Positions 13,051-25,060 of a stretch of DNA of 64,000 nucleotides are shown piece by piece. Numbering within the stretch: position 1 is the first letter of the stretch; every line of letters starts with the position of its first letter. The stretch is from Membranipora membranacea (taxonomy: Eukaryota; Bryozoa; Gymnolaemata; Cheilostomatida; Membraniporidae). The stretch covers positions 38,874,001 to 38,938,000 of the forward strand of contig OU612065.1 of NCBI GenBank assembly GCA_914767715.1, written 5' to 3'. A program made the translations under genes and the position numbers. The notes under the pieces were generated by a model. The model worked only from the letters and a program-made list of their open reading frames with translations, ran no database searches and had not been told where the DNA came from.

Positions 13051-13980
13051 AGCATTCAATTACTTATTTTACTAATTTTGATTCTGATTTTGATCCCCTT
13101 CTGAGCAATCCTCATCCAATGCCACCAAAGAATCTAATCAGTTTTTCTCGACTTGTGCCTGCATTGGACTCGTATTCTGATAGCTTCACTCTCAATAACT
13201 GAGCAAGGCTTATTTGGGGAGTTGCTTTTTCTTTGATAACTAGAAAGACAACTTTCTATTGCTACACACAATATTAGAAACTCTCTGGATTATTGTTACG
13301 CGAAAGTGTTATCATGATCCACGCAAAACCACTTAAACAAAGTACCCTTTTTTAAACTTTAGATTTTGCAGTGTTCCGTCAATCATTTCATCATACCTTT
13401 TTGTCTGCCACAGCACCAATACATTAATGAGACAAGTGTTTATGTTGCTGCATAATTGATTTCTCCCAAAATGTTGATTGATCCTAACGGATGTCAATCT
13501 GATTTGGTTCCAGCTTCATTGATCACACAACCTCTCTAACATGTGACCAGTTTTGTGTAATAAAAATAAGCTTGCATGTCACAACAAAACCATGTTTTGT
13601 TTTTGGAGACACAAACTAATTAATTCGAAACAATTCATCTTTTTGAAAGCAAAAATTCTACTAGGATTTGAGAGACCACACTTTGGAGTCTTGACAAGGA
13701 AATGGGGTAATTAATTTACTACAGAATCTCTGTGAGTGTCAGATAGCTAAGATTACTGTCAGAATGTGAATATTTTGATCTGTGCCGTCCACTTGTCACT
13801 CCATCCAGCCGATGGATTGCCAAATTCTGCCTTAATTTTACTCGTTTCTTATCAACAATGTCAATGGCGATACCAATGCCACAGTTACAGTGGCTGCATA
13901 TATAAGGCACTTGTAGTGATCTTTGCAAAGGGTAAAGAGCGGAGTTCAATTATACGAAATCATAGAGAGCTTTTCCGCAA

Positions 13981-14023
<43 letters not shown>

Positions 14024-14437
14024 GACCAACAGATTTGCAGCCCTACTGGGCACCATGTCTGTTTTGCTCATTTAACGGAAATTTGCTTTTACTGTTGATT
14101 GTTTTCTGTTCTGCTATTCGGAATTTATCCTCACTTCCTGGATTGTCCGTACTGGTTTTATCCCGGTGCTTTCAAAATTGCAACTTGGTCCGGGAGTTAT
14201 GTCTGTTGGACTAAATGTTGCTATTATACCAGGTCTAAGAGCCCAAAAATGAGATTACCAAAAACTTTTGTTTTTCATTTTGTATTTCTTCAATTGGGCA
14301 ACATATGGTATCATTACATTATAATGTTGAATGTCCCTCAGAATTTTTTCAATAACATTAAATCGATTCATCTTCACAGAGAACATCCTTGCACAAAATT
14401 AGGCAGCTTGCGGTTGTTCTGTCAATTAGTCCACAAT
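13051..14437. other. Intergenic; (AT)n microsatellite at 13984-14019
   Basis: I see no gene. A TATATA microsatellite of about 36 bp sits at 13984-14019. The last part is the probable 3' UTR of gene B, which ends at 14438 on the minus strand. Confidence 0.5.
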
Positions 14438-17400
14438 CTATCTCCCAATAGCCTTGGGTCCAATACTAGCTGGGTTGCATGTTCCTGCAAAAGTATTTAC
14501 ACGTTAGGTATCAAGTTATAAGAGAGTACATCACCTTTATTTTTCAATGGATCGACAAAATAGAATTTAGCTACACCCAGTATAATACTCATATACGGGT
14601 AACTGTAAATTGCTGAACAGGCTGAACAGACTGAAAAGCTGTACAGAATTTCTCAGCCTATTATTCGTTTGATTCTTTACATGATTGGCTAATTTTGCAT
14701 GAGCATGGACATTTCTTTATATTCTTCTCATTAAATTATTTATTTTAAGTTTGCATTCACCTTGGTTTCTTTCAATTTTATTCTCAGTAATTTTTTCGGC
14801 ATTACACTACTAGTGAATGGATGGAAAGCAGCCCCCCCCCCGCTCTATAAACAAAGCTTGTTAAGACTGGCTAGATGGAAGGTTGATCTGGATAATGTTT
14901 CTGGTATCCAATTTCCAGAACACCATCAGATTTTGTGATTATTGGCACATTGATTGCTTCATTTGCTTGCCCTAAATTGGTTATATTAGGTGCCAGCAGG
15001 AACTTAGTGACTCATCAAATCATTTGGTTAGGAGGAATGTGTTTGAGAAGTGATAGTCAGCCAGAGAAATGATTACAAATAATAATTTTAGTCTGAGAAA
15101 TTCTGTTCAGCTGTTCAGTCCTTTCAGCCTGTTCAGCAATTTACAGTTACCGCTCATATACTGATGAATTTTACGACGCTGCAAGACAACCTGAACTTTA
15201 ATGAAACAAAACCTACCTGTAAACCCTTGAGGAATCTCTCTTCCACCATCTGCTACACAATTCAGGTTTGGTCCACAGGGACACACTCCTAGTTCTGGAT
15301 TTCGATCAGGGCGGCCAGGGAAACACTCTGGGAAGCAAAGTAGTGTGTAAAGGATGAAAACATCAGTAATTGGGTTATCATTAGATTAGCTTGAGCTCTT
15401 GAGTAATTTGGAAACAGGAAGTGGCGCACCAAAGATTGCATCTATGAAGAATCGGCAATCAGCACAACACAATGACTTTTATGGAGCTTTATCCTTAGAC
15501 ATACTTGAGTTTATTTGTCCAAGTGGTTTACAGGTGTTGCCCACCTGCCTTTTTCCTCTTCTAAAGTCTGGCTCAACACAGCACTCTCCACGTCCACAGT
15601 CTGAGTTTGTCTTACAAGGTCCTGTCAACAAAGAATTAAATCTGATAAATCCCAATTTAGACTGCTATAATCATAATAATAGTATGACATTTGCATCAGC
15701 AATCTTCTCAAGTCAGCTAGTTGTGAGCAATCCTTGAATGTATATACTGGTCACAATGTCAGATGAGTGAGTTATCGTGAGCTGAGAGGTATTTTACTGC
15801 ACATACCAGGTGCCCCCCATACCATTGTGCCTCGGATCTCTCCAGCCCATCCTATCTCAAGCCAAGAATTTATTATTTTGGTAAGTTTCTTAGGAAAAGG
15901 CAAGATTGATAATTGTTTTTACTCTTAAGATGCAAGACTCTAGGATGGCATCCCAACAAACCAAATAAACGAAAGGAAAATAGCTGGCCAGTATTATAAT
16001 TGAGAAAAACTGTGATCTTACCAACTTTCCGTAATGCTGCTGAGAGGTAACAGCAGCAAACACAGAGAATAACTATGATTTTGAGTAGTTCCATACTGAC
16101 TGACACATCAATCGTTAATGTGTCAATATCTGGGAAATAGCATCTTGCAAAGCAGATAATGGATCCAGCCAAGAGATAAAACGGAATACCAAGTGAAGAC
16201 AACTTTAATTCTGTTTTATTATATATGAAGGGCCAAAGTATCTGTATCTAGTGTAGTGACAGTTTTTGACTCACCGGGTTCCTTTTTCTTGCATGTACCT
16301 ACAAAAAAATCAGTGATAATTAGGCGGAGCAGTTATATTTTAGTTCCAATCTGAAATTATCCTTCACCCACAATATTACATGATACTAAAATTGTCAAAA
16401 TGATGGCTCTCTTGAAGGCTAGATATCATTATGACTTAAAGACAAATCCTCGAAAAAAAGTAGTGGATGCATTCAAAGCGGTTGAGGTCTATGATAACAA
16501 ATTCCGCAGTTTATTAGATTTGTTCGATTTTTTTTTGGCCAGATAAGGTAGACTAGAGTTGGACAGCTAAAAGATATCTTGGGTAAGTGGGGAGTTGAAT
16601 AATTGAGGTACCTCAATTATTCAACTCCCCACTTACCCAAGATAATATATATATATATATATTTCATTCACATAAGACCTCACATAATAATAAGAATAAG
16701 GTCTCACATAGTTTTATAATAAACAAGTTTACCACCTACTTCATAATCTCATTAAGACCTACCAGTGGGTCCTTGAGGAACAATTCTTCCTCCATCTGCT
16801 TCGCACTTCAGGTTGGATCCACAGGGACACACTCCTAGTGATGGGTCTCGATTTGCCCGCCCAGGGAAACACACTGAAAAGCAATCAAGTTTGTAGAGGT
16901 TGAAAACATCAGTAATTAGCTTTAGTTCCTAAGCTGTAGTAACTGGAAGCAGGAAGTGGTACACAAGGGAGTATGCACTTATGAATATCCAATACTGTAA
17001 TCTTTATCCCAATGTCATCCCTTGGCCCTCAGTTGATTTTTAAACCCTTCAGGTAAGTAGTTTCAAGGTGAATTATCACAATATTTTGTGATCCATTCCC
17101 AATTTCCATTGACTCCAATCCAAGCATGCACTGCATTGACATACTTGAGTTTATTTGTCCAAGTGGTTTACAGGTGTTGCCCACCTGCCTCTTTCCTCTT
17201 CTAAAGTCTGGCTCAACACAGCACTCTCCACGTCCACAGTCTGAGGTTGTCTTACAAGTTCCTGGTAAAAGTGAATTAAATCATTATGATTGATTTGGGA
17301 CAGTCCAGGTTGATCATAGTTACATACTCTAAAGATACAATACTCTGAAAGGGATCAGCAGCAAACAACAAGAATATATAACCAATGAACTAAACCTTTA

Positions 17401-20400
17401 GTTCATTGATACAACAATGACTTTGAGTAATTCAATATTGACTGAAACACCTCATGTTAATGTGTCGATAGCTGATTAACAACATCTTGCAAAGCAGATA
17501 ACAAGATAGCCTGTCTTGACAAGCTTGTCAAGACATGCTAATAACAAGATAGACTCAGAGATTTAACTAAATATCAAGTGAAGACAACTTTAATTTTCTT
17601 TTATTATATAAGGGGCTATGTATCTAGTGTAGTAAACAGTAGTGATGGCAAATTGTCAGATTTTGGCGAGACGGGACGAGACCGAGACAGCAAGAAAATT
17701 CGAGACGAGACCGGGACGAGACCGAGACATATAACGATGCCGATAAAACATTCTTCAGATATCACAATTTAAAAGAATGGTGGATATTCATTCACTAGTG
17801 CAATCAGCTTATAGTACATTTGATTCAAGTTGTAACTTATGATCTATAGCAATAAGGATCTATGTTGAAACCAAGTTTCATCAAATTCTGTCAAGTATTT
17901 ATTGAATTATAGAAAGCCAGCCAACGCTCGTGCAGATTTCCACTAATTCTTGCAAATTAAATTTTGTATGAGTATCAGCCTGCCACACATGATTGTCATT
18001 GCCCAAATTCATATTCATGATTTATGGATGTAATCCTACTGTAATCCTCCTCAGCCAATCTAAAATATAGGCCTATAGTCAATAGTGATAACTAAATAAA
18101 ATAGTTTAACCAAGGAGAAGCTGTTTCTTCTTGTTTATTATACCAACCAGTCCAGTGATTCAGCTTCTGGATATGCTTAGGCTCAACTATCTTCTCATAT
18201 TTATACAATTTGATACCCCATTAGTCATTGTATCCCTTCTCCCTCTTGCCCCAGGTCCAAATCAATGAGAAAGCTCCACATTGATCATCCATTCCATCTT
18301 TTTAACAGAAGTTGTTTACATGGATATGGCCTTGACTTATCAATCAAAACAGACAGCCAATCAATCAAATCTGACAGCCAATCAGATAACATTTCCGTTA
18401 AATAATTGCAGCAAAAGCATGACTAATAACTATCATTCCATTATAATGATAGTCAGAATTTCATGTGACTTCATGTAATAACCGTGGTGTAGTGGGTAAG
18501 AGCATGGACTGCTGATCACTAGGTCACTGGTTCGAATCTGGGTGAAGGCAATGTTTTGACCAGCTACTACCATTTACAATGCCAGTAGTCTCGACCTGTA
18601 GTAAGAGTTGTCTGTCTCGACGAGACGAGATACTGTCCCGAGGAGACAAGTCTCGCGAGACCGGGAATTGTCCCGTCTCGTTGCCATCACTAGTAAACAG
18701 TTTTTTTCTCACCGGGTTCCTCTTTCTTGCATGTACCTACAAAAAATCAGTGAAGTTCAGATGGATCAGTTACATTTGAGTTCCAATAACAGCTTCTGAA
18801 ATTATCCCCATCCCAATATTACAAGATTGCTTTGATTGATTTGCTTGATTCTTTTTGGCCAAAAAAAGGAAGACTAGACAAATAAAGACATCATTAGTAT
18901 GGCAGTCAAAAATTGCCCGAAAGCTGAGACGAGGCAGAGGCACAATATTCATTTTATCACCAAGCGATACCATTATTTATACATTTTAACATTTTTTAAA
19001 CTGATAAACAAATTGGTCCCAATTATTGATGCCAGCCTTATGCCTTTAAAATTAAAAAGTGATACACTTCTTGGAAAAAAGTGAGGGTTTGATGCTATCC
19101 AAGGGCAGATACAGATTCTCCCTAGCGAACTTTGGTGCCAAACTATACAATGACTTGCCCCCGAACATCAAGCTGTGCCATGATCTCAAATCTTTCAAGT
19201 TAGCCGTCAGAAGCCACATTTTTAGTGTATAAACCTTTTTACTTCTTAATACTTGCATTTTTATTCTTCATTTTCTCCATAAAATAGTAAATTTTTTTAA
19301 TTGCGATAACCTCATTTACCTGTATTCTTTGTGTTTAATACATTTGTCTGTTCCTATTGTTTCACACCCACTTTAATAACTTACTCAATTTGCATTTCTT
19401 TTTATCTTTGTTTTCTGGACAAAAGTCCCTGGACTTATAATTCACCAGAATAAATATGTAATATATATATATGAGTAGATGAAAAGATAGAAGAACTTCT
19501 CTATAATACTAGATGAGTAGAAGACTCACCTACTTCACCGAGAGGTACCTCAATTATTCCACTTCCTACACAGGTATGTCCAGGCAAGCAGGGACAGGAG
19601 GCAGAATAAATGCCTTTCCCGTCTTGATTACCATTTCCATTACTAACAAGACAGCCTATAAGAAAAGAAAATTGTGAGTTAGCATATACCTAACTGGTCA
19701 CTTATTCAAAATGATATTAATTTGACATTCACCTTGTTTTACGTTGCCAATTATTGGCAACGTAAGACAACAGCTTCAACTGCCATTGTTTTGTGGGTCT
19801 GTATATTTCCTTATCAAACATCAGGAGATGCAGTTCATCCGGAAAAAACATTGTAAATTGTAAGTCAACTTCATGTGAACAATGATTTCCATGAGTTTGC
19901 GCTTTATGTTGAGGATTGTTTCCACCTACCTGCTCCTTGTCCTCCAAATGTCTGACATGTACCACTTTGAGATAGCTGTAATACCACTGATCTCTTACCG
20001 ATTCCTGTGAGTCGACTCACACAGCACCTGGGTAAGTTTACAAAGTCACACTCGGAGTTTGAGTTGCACTGGTTTGTCTGTGGCAACCACCAGCCATCAT
20101 AAGCTGAAAGTTAACAGGTTTGTATTTATTTCAACAAAAAGAAAAGAAATGCATGTATAGAAAAGCTTTACTGTTTCTAACAGTAATTGCCATATGATCA
20201 ATTTTTGTCATATTATTTGTTACCCTATCGGGGCTCAAGTACATTTTGAATAGGATTATAAGAAACTCATCGCCAATGTACTGAATGGGAACCATTGGTA
20301 TTGTCGGAGAAGAGGGGACATCGGGCTGGGGGGCGAGAGTTGGGATGGGGTCAGACTACATTGGTATAGTCTACTAATGACTGTGATAAACAATAGTAAC

Positions 20401-20993
20401 TTCAACAACAATCTGGTTGTGCAGGCCTGTAGTTCTAGGGGAGGCAGGGATGCACTGCCTCTCCTAGATAGCTAGATACAGTGGCCTAAAAACACTATAA
20501 TTGGATAATCTATGTCAGATTCAGCTCCTCCGGGATATCGAATTGCCAGTTATCTGCCATAAATTGCCAGGGAAAGAGTTTACTGCACCCCTATACTGGT
20601 GATGCTTCTTACTCGGTTTGGACTTTTGCCTCCCCTACCATTTTTTCTTAACTATGGTCCTGTTGTGGAAATAAAAATATCGAATACCTCTTAAGCTCTG
20701 GGCTGAAGTACTCAGAATAAGTAATGTAAAGCTGCAGAAGAACAGAAGAGACCTCATGATGTTTGTTGCTGAGTGTCCAATTGAGCACGTAGGTACGGAC
20801 AGAATATAGCTTATAGGATAAATCTGACACATCATCCATGCAATAATGTGTAATTAAGATAGAATCAATCACAACTAGATTGGAGGGCTACGGCCCTGCT
20901 GTGGAAATAAAAATATCAAATACCTCTTAAGCTCTGGGCTAAAGTACTCAGAATAAGTAATGTAAAGCTGCAGAAGAACAGAAGAGACCTCAT
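14438..20993 (-). CDS. Gene B: secreted protein with three prokineticin-like 10-Cys domains
   Basis: Exons (minus): E1 20924-20993 or alternative 20688-20757, E2 19930-20103, E3 19530-19655, E4 18713-18736, E5 17145-17261, E6 16763-16873, E4' 16275-16298, E5' 15505-15621, E6' 15217-15327, E7 14438-14484. They sum to 921 nt, 306 residues plus stop, all borders in phase 1. E1 encodes a signal peptide (MRSLLFFCSFTLLILS). Each domain has Cys spaced C-x5-C-x4to6-CC-...-C-...-C-...-CPC-x5-C-...-C, the prokineticin/colipase-fold pattern; examples are CPCLPGHTC and CPCGPNLNC. Domain 1 is E2+E3+E4; domains 2 and 3 come from a duplicated E4-E5-E6 cassette. There is no AVIT N-terminus, so classic prokineticin-receptor activation is not implied. 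A hAT element, a LINE fragment and a 70-bp palindrome lie in its introns. Likely an extracellular signalling or immune-type peptide; function unproven. Confidence 0.85.
15622..16274 (-). other. Intron of gene B between E5' and E4'
   Basis: Ordinary intron sequence bounded by a GTGAGT donor (16274 side) and an acceptor CAG before 15621. An open frame at 15873-16202 here shows no relation to the family and is judged fortuitous. Confidence 0.6.
16575..16644. repeat. Perfect 70-bp palindrome, no spacer
   Basis: Every base from 16575 pairs with its partner down from 16644 about a central GGTACC (16607-16612). The arms contain CTTGGGTAAGTGGGGAGTTG and its exact reverse complement. It is followed by an (AT) run. 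It lies in the gene B intron between E6 and E4'. Confidence 0.97.
17640..18692. mobile_element. Non-autonomous hAT-type DNA transposon, 1053 bp
   Basis: The ends are inverted copies of TAGTGATGGCAA, fitting the hAT YARNG start. They are flanked by an exact 8-bp target duplication GTAAACAG at 17632-17639 and 18693-18700. Subterminal regions carry short repeats (GACGGGACGAGACCGAGAC) in inverted arrangement at both ends. No transposase frame is present. A tRNA-like segment lies inside. The homologous intron next to E4' (around 16246-16262) reads AGTGTAGTGACAGTTTTTGA with no insertion and is the empty site. Confidence 0.93.
18482..18548 (+). repeat. tRNA-derived (SINE-head) sequence inside the hAT element
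   Basis: A-box-like TGGTGTAGTGGGTAAGAGC and B-box-like GGTTCGAATCT are about 30 nt apart, as in a tRNA, but the acceptor stem does not close. This is a tRNA-derived repeat head rather than a functional tRNA gene. Confidence 0.55.
18900..19470 (+). mobile_element. 5'-truncated non-LTR retrotransposon (LINE) 3' end
   Basis: From about 19101 to TAA at 19230-19232 the plus strand encodes a peptide containing RFSLANFGAKLYNDLPPNIK and then LKSFKLAVRSHIF, the typical C-terminal end of LINE reverse-transcriptase ORFs (FG-K-N-LP ... FK-hxxH). Upstream codons are broken. It is followed by an AT-rich 3' UTR ending in an (AT)n tail near 19470. It sits antisense in the gene B intron between E3 and E4. 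Confidence 0.7.
19739..19765. repeat. 27-nt near-perfect palindrome
   Basis: 13-bp arms TTACGTTGCCAAT / ATTGGCAACGTAA with one central base, in the gene B intron between E2 and E3. Confidence 0.8.
20104..20650 (-). other. Intron 1 of gene B
   Basis: Between either E1 and E2. It includes a GGGG-rich patch near 20318-20350. No other exon or RNA seen. Confidence 0.5.
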
Positions 20994-21117
20994 GATGTTT
21001 GTTGCTGAGTGTCCAAATGAGCACCGTACGGTAGGGACAGAATATAGCTTATAGGATAAATCTGACACATCATCCATGCAATAATGTGTAATTAAAATAG
21101 AATCAATCACAACGAGA
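20651..21117 (-). promoter_or_regulatory. Tandemly duplicated promoter plus first exon of gene B
   Basis: Two copies of a unit of about 236 bp (20651-20880 and 20888-21117) each hold a full E1 with signal peptide and donor, the leader CTCAGCAACAAACATC before ATG, and a TATA-like GCTATATTCTGT about 50 nt upstream of ATG (near 20803 and 21042). The two signal peptides differ at one residue (STSAQ versus STLAQ). Both donors join E2 in frame, so either could serve as first exon. Confidence 0.8.
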
Positions 21118-22291
21118 TGGCAGATGGCAGAGCAGATGGGTTTGCAGATAGCTCATTGGTTGTTTCGTGGCTGGGCTTTGATTAATTATACCAGCTTGAT
21201 AGGTTGTCACCTGGATTAGCGCCAGTTTATATCACATAAATAACCCAAAGAAGGAAATGGCGACATCATCATCTTTCTGATCTTTTTGGTGTCAATGTGT
21301 GTTTTGGTGTCTAGGGATCATAAATATCTACAGAAAATTAAGGACATTCCCTACCTGGTGCAAAGAATGCAGACCTCACTAAGAATGTCATCTAACTCAA
21401 TCCTATACATGTTGAGTTAAACTAACTCTATGCGCAAATGGAGCATCCCTTTTGGAATCACATCACAAAGCTTCCAGAAAACCATTGTGTTTAAAATGAG
21501 ATCTATATAGTTATAGGTTGTTGTGTCAAGGGACTGCAAATCGACAGACTTCACTACGAGAAAGAAATCACAAATTCATCCCTCTTGTGCAGTAAGTAAT
21601 GCATGGTGTATTTAGCCTATCTAAGTGTGCATTATTTTTTATTGGTACCATCCACCTCTGGGTTGGATAATAAGCTGTAAGCTTTCGGAAAACCTCAGCA
21701 AATAAGAAAAACTACAAAGCTGTAACAAGACTCACCATCTCATTACCAAGCTTTTGCAATATCACTCCGCCACCGGAGAGAACAAACTTGTTGTTGTAGT
21801 GCCATCCACTTATCTTTCCACACTGCCAATCTAGTAGGAGTACCCAGTCTCAGGTGTACTGGTTACCTAACAGTACTCAGTGACATAATTATAATGCCAT
21901 TGTAAGGGGAACATGAGTAGGCTGCTTCAATCATGGACATGGTGACCTTACTGGTTACAGGGTCATAGTCAAACAATCTCCATGGCAAATTTACAGTGGC
22001 TGTAATGTAAGTTCATTCCTTAGATGCGCTGTGAGGCAGGTTTGAAGCACTGGTGAAAATTAAAAAAGGCTATAACATAGCTGAGAATCAAAAACTTTGA
22101 ATTGCAATTCTGATATTTATATTCTTGGTTTAAACAAACTCATGTGATACAGAGAACAACAATATCAGATTTCTTTCATGAATGGCACATGTACATTTAG
22201 TTTAGTTAATGTTTGAATCAAATCTGCAAAAGGGTCATCATCGCAAAAAATCTCTGTTGTTATTTTGTCGGTAAGTCTGCCTTCCATCTTC
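21118..22291. other. Intergenic between genes B and C
   Basis: Upstream of gene B (minus) and downstream of gene C (minus). I see no exon, RNA gene or clear repeat. Confidence 0.5.
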
Positions 22292-24992
22292 TTAGTTGCA
22301 TCTTCCTGCAAAAATAAAAAACAGACTCAACTATTTTTAGCATGATAACTACAGTCATATTTATTTCGTTGGATAGACATTTGTAACATTAGCCTCTCCC
22401 AAACTACTATCAAGTACTAAGAAATTTTGTTTCTTGAATTAATGACCATCTCCCGAATCGATTTAGAGACGACTGAGAAGACTTACCTGTGGGCCCTTGA
22501 GGGACCTCGATTCCACCATCAGCAATACAACTCAAGTTAGGTCCACAGGGACACACTCCTAGTTCTGGGTTTCGATCAGGGCGGCCAGGGAAACACACTG
22601 CAATGTTATTGTGTGTAATAAAATAAAATTATCGTGGCAGTATTTCCTAAAGGTGGTGCTCTCTTTAGTGTTTTAAAAAACAGTTATAGGGTTAGTTAGT
22701 TAGATAAGATATTGTAATTGTCACAGATTTATCAGACTCATCGAAATAATAATAATGGGTAAATAACTATTAACCCCCCTATAGTTATTCACCAGCAGCC
22801 TGAAACAGTAAAACTATAGCTGATAGAGCATTAGATGATCCTTTGACTTACTTGAGTTGGTTGTTCCGAGTGGTTGACATGTGTTTTGAATGCCTCCCAC
22901 CTGCCTCTTCCCTCTTCTTAAGTCTGGCTCAACACAGCACTCATTCTTGTTGCAGTCGGAATTTGTCTTACAAGTTACTGGTAAAAAAAGGGCAAAATCT
23001 TTTAAACCCCTATGCCTTAGCCTTTTAAATAACCTCATTGGCTCACTACTTTAAAATAAGCAATTCGTATTCCTTGGGACAAAAATAAAGCCAAACCCAG
23101 AAAACTTACCTATTCTAAATTAAGTATAATAGAACACTCATAATGGTCATGATCAAGAATTACCTCGCCACTTTTCAGTGGTGCTGTGAAACTTTTATGT
23201 CAAAAAACGAATACACAGAATTGGCTCGATTTTGTTAAGTTCCACATTTACTGAGATAATCAAAAAAGCAAATCTCTCAACAGCTTAGATAAAGTTAGAG
23301 AAACTAGTATTATGACCTTTTGTTACTCACTTGGTCCCGGTTTTTGACATGTACCTGTAATATATACCGGAATATATTAATTTTGTGCAGTTGAATATTA
23401 TTGAAAAATCCAAAAATTTTTAATTTTTTTTTGTTGACATATTTCTTTTTCCCAGACAATAACTAACTATACTTTTTGATTAACTTTGTTCCTCGGGAAA
23501 TGATAATTATGTAACAATAACATTTCAATGGAGACAGCATAGTCGGACATCAAGATGTTCACTATCAAACTGAAAACACATTTTAGCCGGTTTTTGACCT
23601 GAAATGGTAACTACATTCCAAAGATAATTATGAGTATGAGAATCATGATTGCACATGTACATAAAGCAGGCAAGGCGTTGTACTGTGATACGAGGGTACT
23701 TGATTACCATGGTGTTTGTTAGTAGTATACAAAAAAGTTAAGTATGCCTATTTAATTTATATATATCAACGCCATCAATGAGTAGAAGTGTTCTAAGCAA
23801 ATAGGATGACTTACCCAATTCACCCAGAGGTATATCAATGACTCCATTTCCTACACAAGTCAATCCACTCGAACACGGACATGAGACAAAATAAACTCCT
23901 TTCCCATCTTGATTGCCATTCCCATTTCGTACAAGGCAGCCTAAAAAGAATAGATTTAGACATACAAAGATGTAGTATGTTATGTGTCATTCATCTGGTG
24001 GTAAGTAAAAGTGACTTATGTTCCCAAATGTAATGTGACCTCATAGGAGATCACTAGCATCATGCCTCCGGTCATAATCATTTGGTTAATCTTAAAGGAC
24101 GAAGGTCACAGGTTAGCCTGATTTGACCCCATATGATTTGCTAGATTTAATATTGGCACATTGTTCAACAATGCAACCAAGTTTCAGATAGCATTTATAT
24201 CAAAGCTAGGAAATTGTTATGCCCAAAAGTTAGCACCTGCAATCTTGTTCTGTCTAATAATGAAAAACAACAATTTGTATCATGAAGTAATTCGATTAAA
24301 ATATATAACTTATTTCTTGAGCAGTGCACCAAAAGCTAGGATGAGTTGCCAAGCATGACAGTATCATGCATTCTTGTTTTGCATTGCAAAGCTGAAAGCC
24401 ATGCTATAGATCGGCTAATCTGTCACCTTCAGCTTTCAAATAAAGCATTCTAATCAGATGATCTGAACAACAACAACCAGACCAACTTATTCTTCTTACT
24501 TACCGTCACCTTCTCCCCCGAATGTCTGACATGTACCACGCTTCAATTGTGACAATGCAACTGATCTCTTGCCAATAGGCCTTATACGACTGACACAGCA
24601 ACTTTGCTCTTTTGAATTATAACATTCCAAGTTTGCGTCGCACTGGTTTGTTTGCGGCCATGGTTGCCACTTTGATGCTGTAATGAACAATTCATTATAC
24701 ATTGTAAGCTAATAGAAAATTTATGACATATTGAACAGTTGTAATATTTATAATTATTGACATAAAACGTTTGATGTCAATATAACTCTTTAAATGACAC
24801 AAGTCAATTTTGTGAAGACATCACTAGTATACTAAAAATCATAATGATGATTGACAGTCAAATTACAAGGATTGCCATGAGTTATGAATATGTATACATA
24901 AATATCATGTATGTATATCATTTATATAAAATACCTCCATAAACATTAAAGAGAATCAATGCAAAGCTGCAGAAGAATAGAAGTGTCTTCAT
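22292..24992 (-). CDS. Gene C: secreted two-domain prokineticin-like protein
   Basis: Exons (minus): E1 24935-24992, E2 24504-24677, E3 23815-23940, E4 23331-23354, E5 22852-22977, E6 22487-22597, E7 22292-22305; sum 633 nt, 210 residues plus TAA. The signal peptide is MKTLLFFCSFALILFNVYGG. Domain 1 (E2-E4) and domain 2 (E5-E7) each have ten Cys in the prokineticin/colipase order, with CPCSSGLTC and CPCGPNLSC as the CPC-x5-C core. Domain 2 carries DLRRGKRQ between Cys4 and Cys5, a possible proprotein-convertase site. The last exon adds only R-C-N, supplying Cys10 and then stop. All introns are phase 1. A TATA-like GTTATATTTTG lies about 60 nt upstream of ATG. Function is inferred only from the fold. 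Confidence 0.88.
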
Positions 24993-25060
24993 GTTTGTTG
25001 CTGAGTGACTGAATTAGCAGTGAGTGTTGAATTCCAGTGCATAACAACAAAATATAACTG
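24993..25060 (-). promoter_or_regulatory. Core promoter of gene C
   Basis: Reading the minus strand, CAGTTATATTTTGTTGTT is followed about 60 nt later by CACTCAGCAACAAACATG. The same arrangement precedes gene D (CAATTATATTTTGTTCC and ACTCAGCAACAAACATG), so both blocks are conserved between paralogues. Confidence 0.6.

Noticed and set aside
13766-14098. Open frame of 110 codons
   Set aside because: It runs through an (AT)n microsatellite giving YIYIYI; not a protein signature.
14099-14521. Open frame of 140 codons on the plus strand
   Set aside because: It lies antisense to the last exon of gene B, has odd composition and no splice or family support.
15873-16202. 109-codon minus-strand frame in gene B intron
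   Set aside because: Not related to the family, flanked by intron sequence; an E4 exon lies just outside it and splicing bypasses it.
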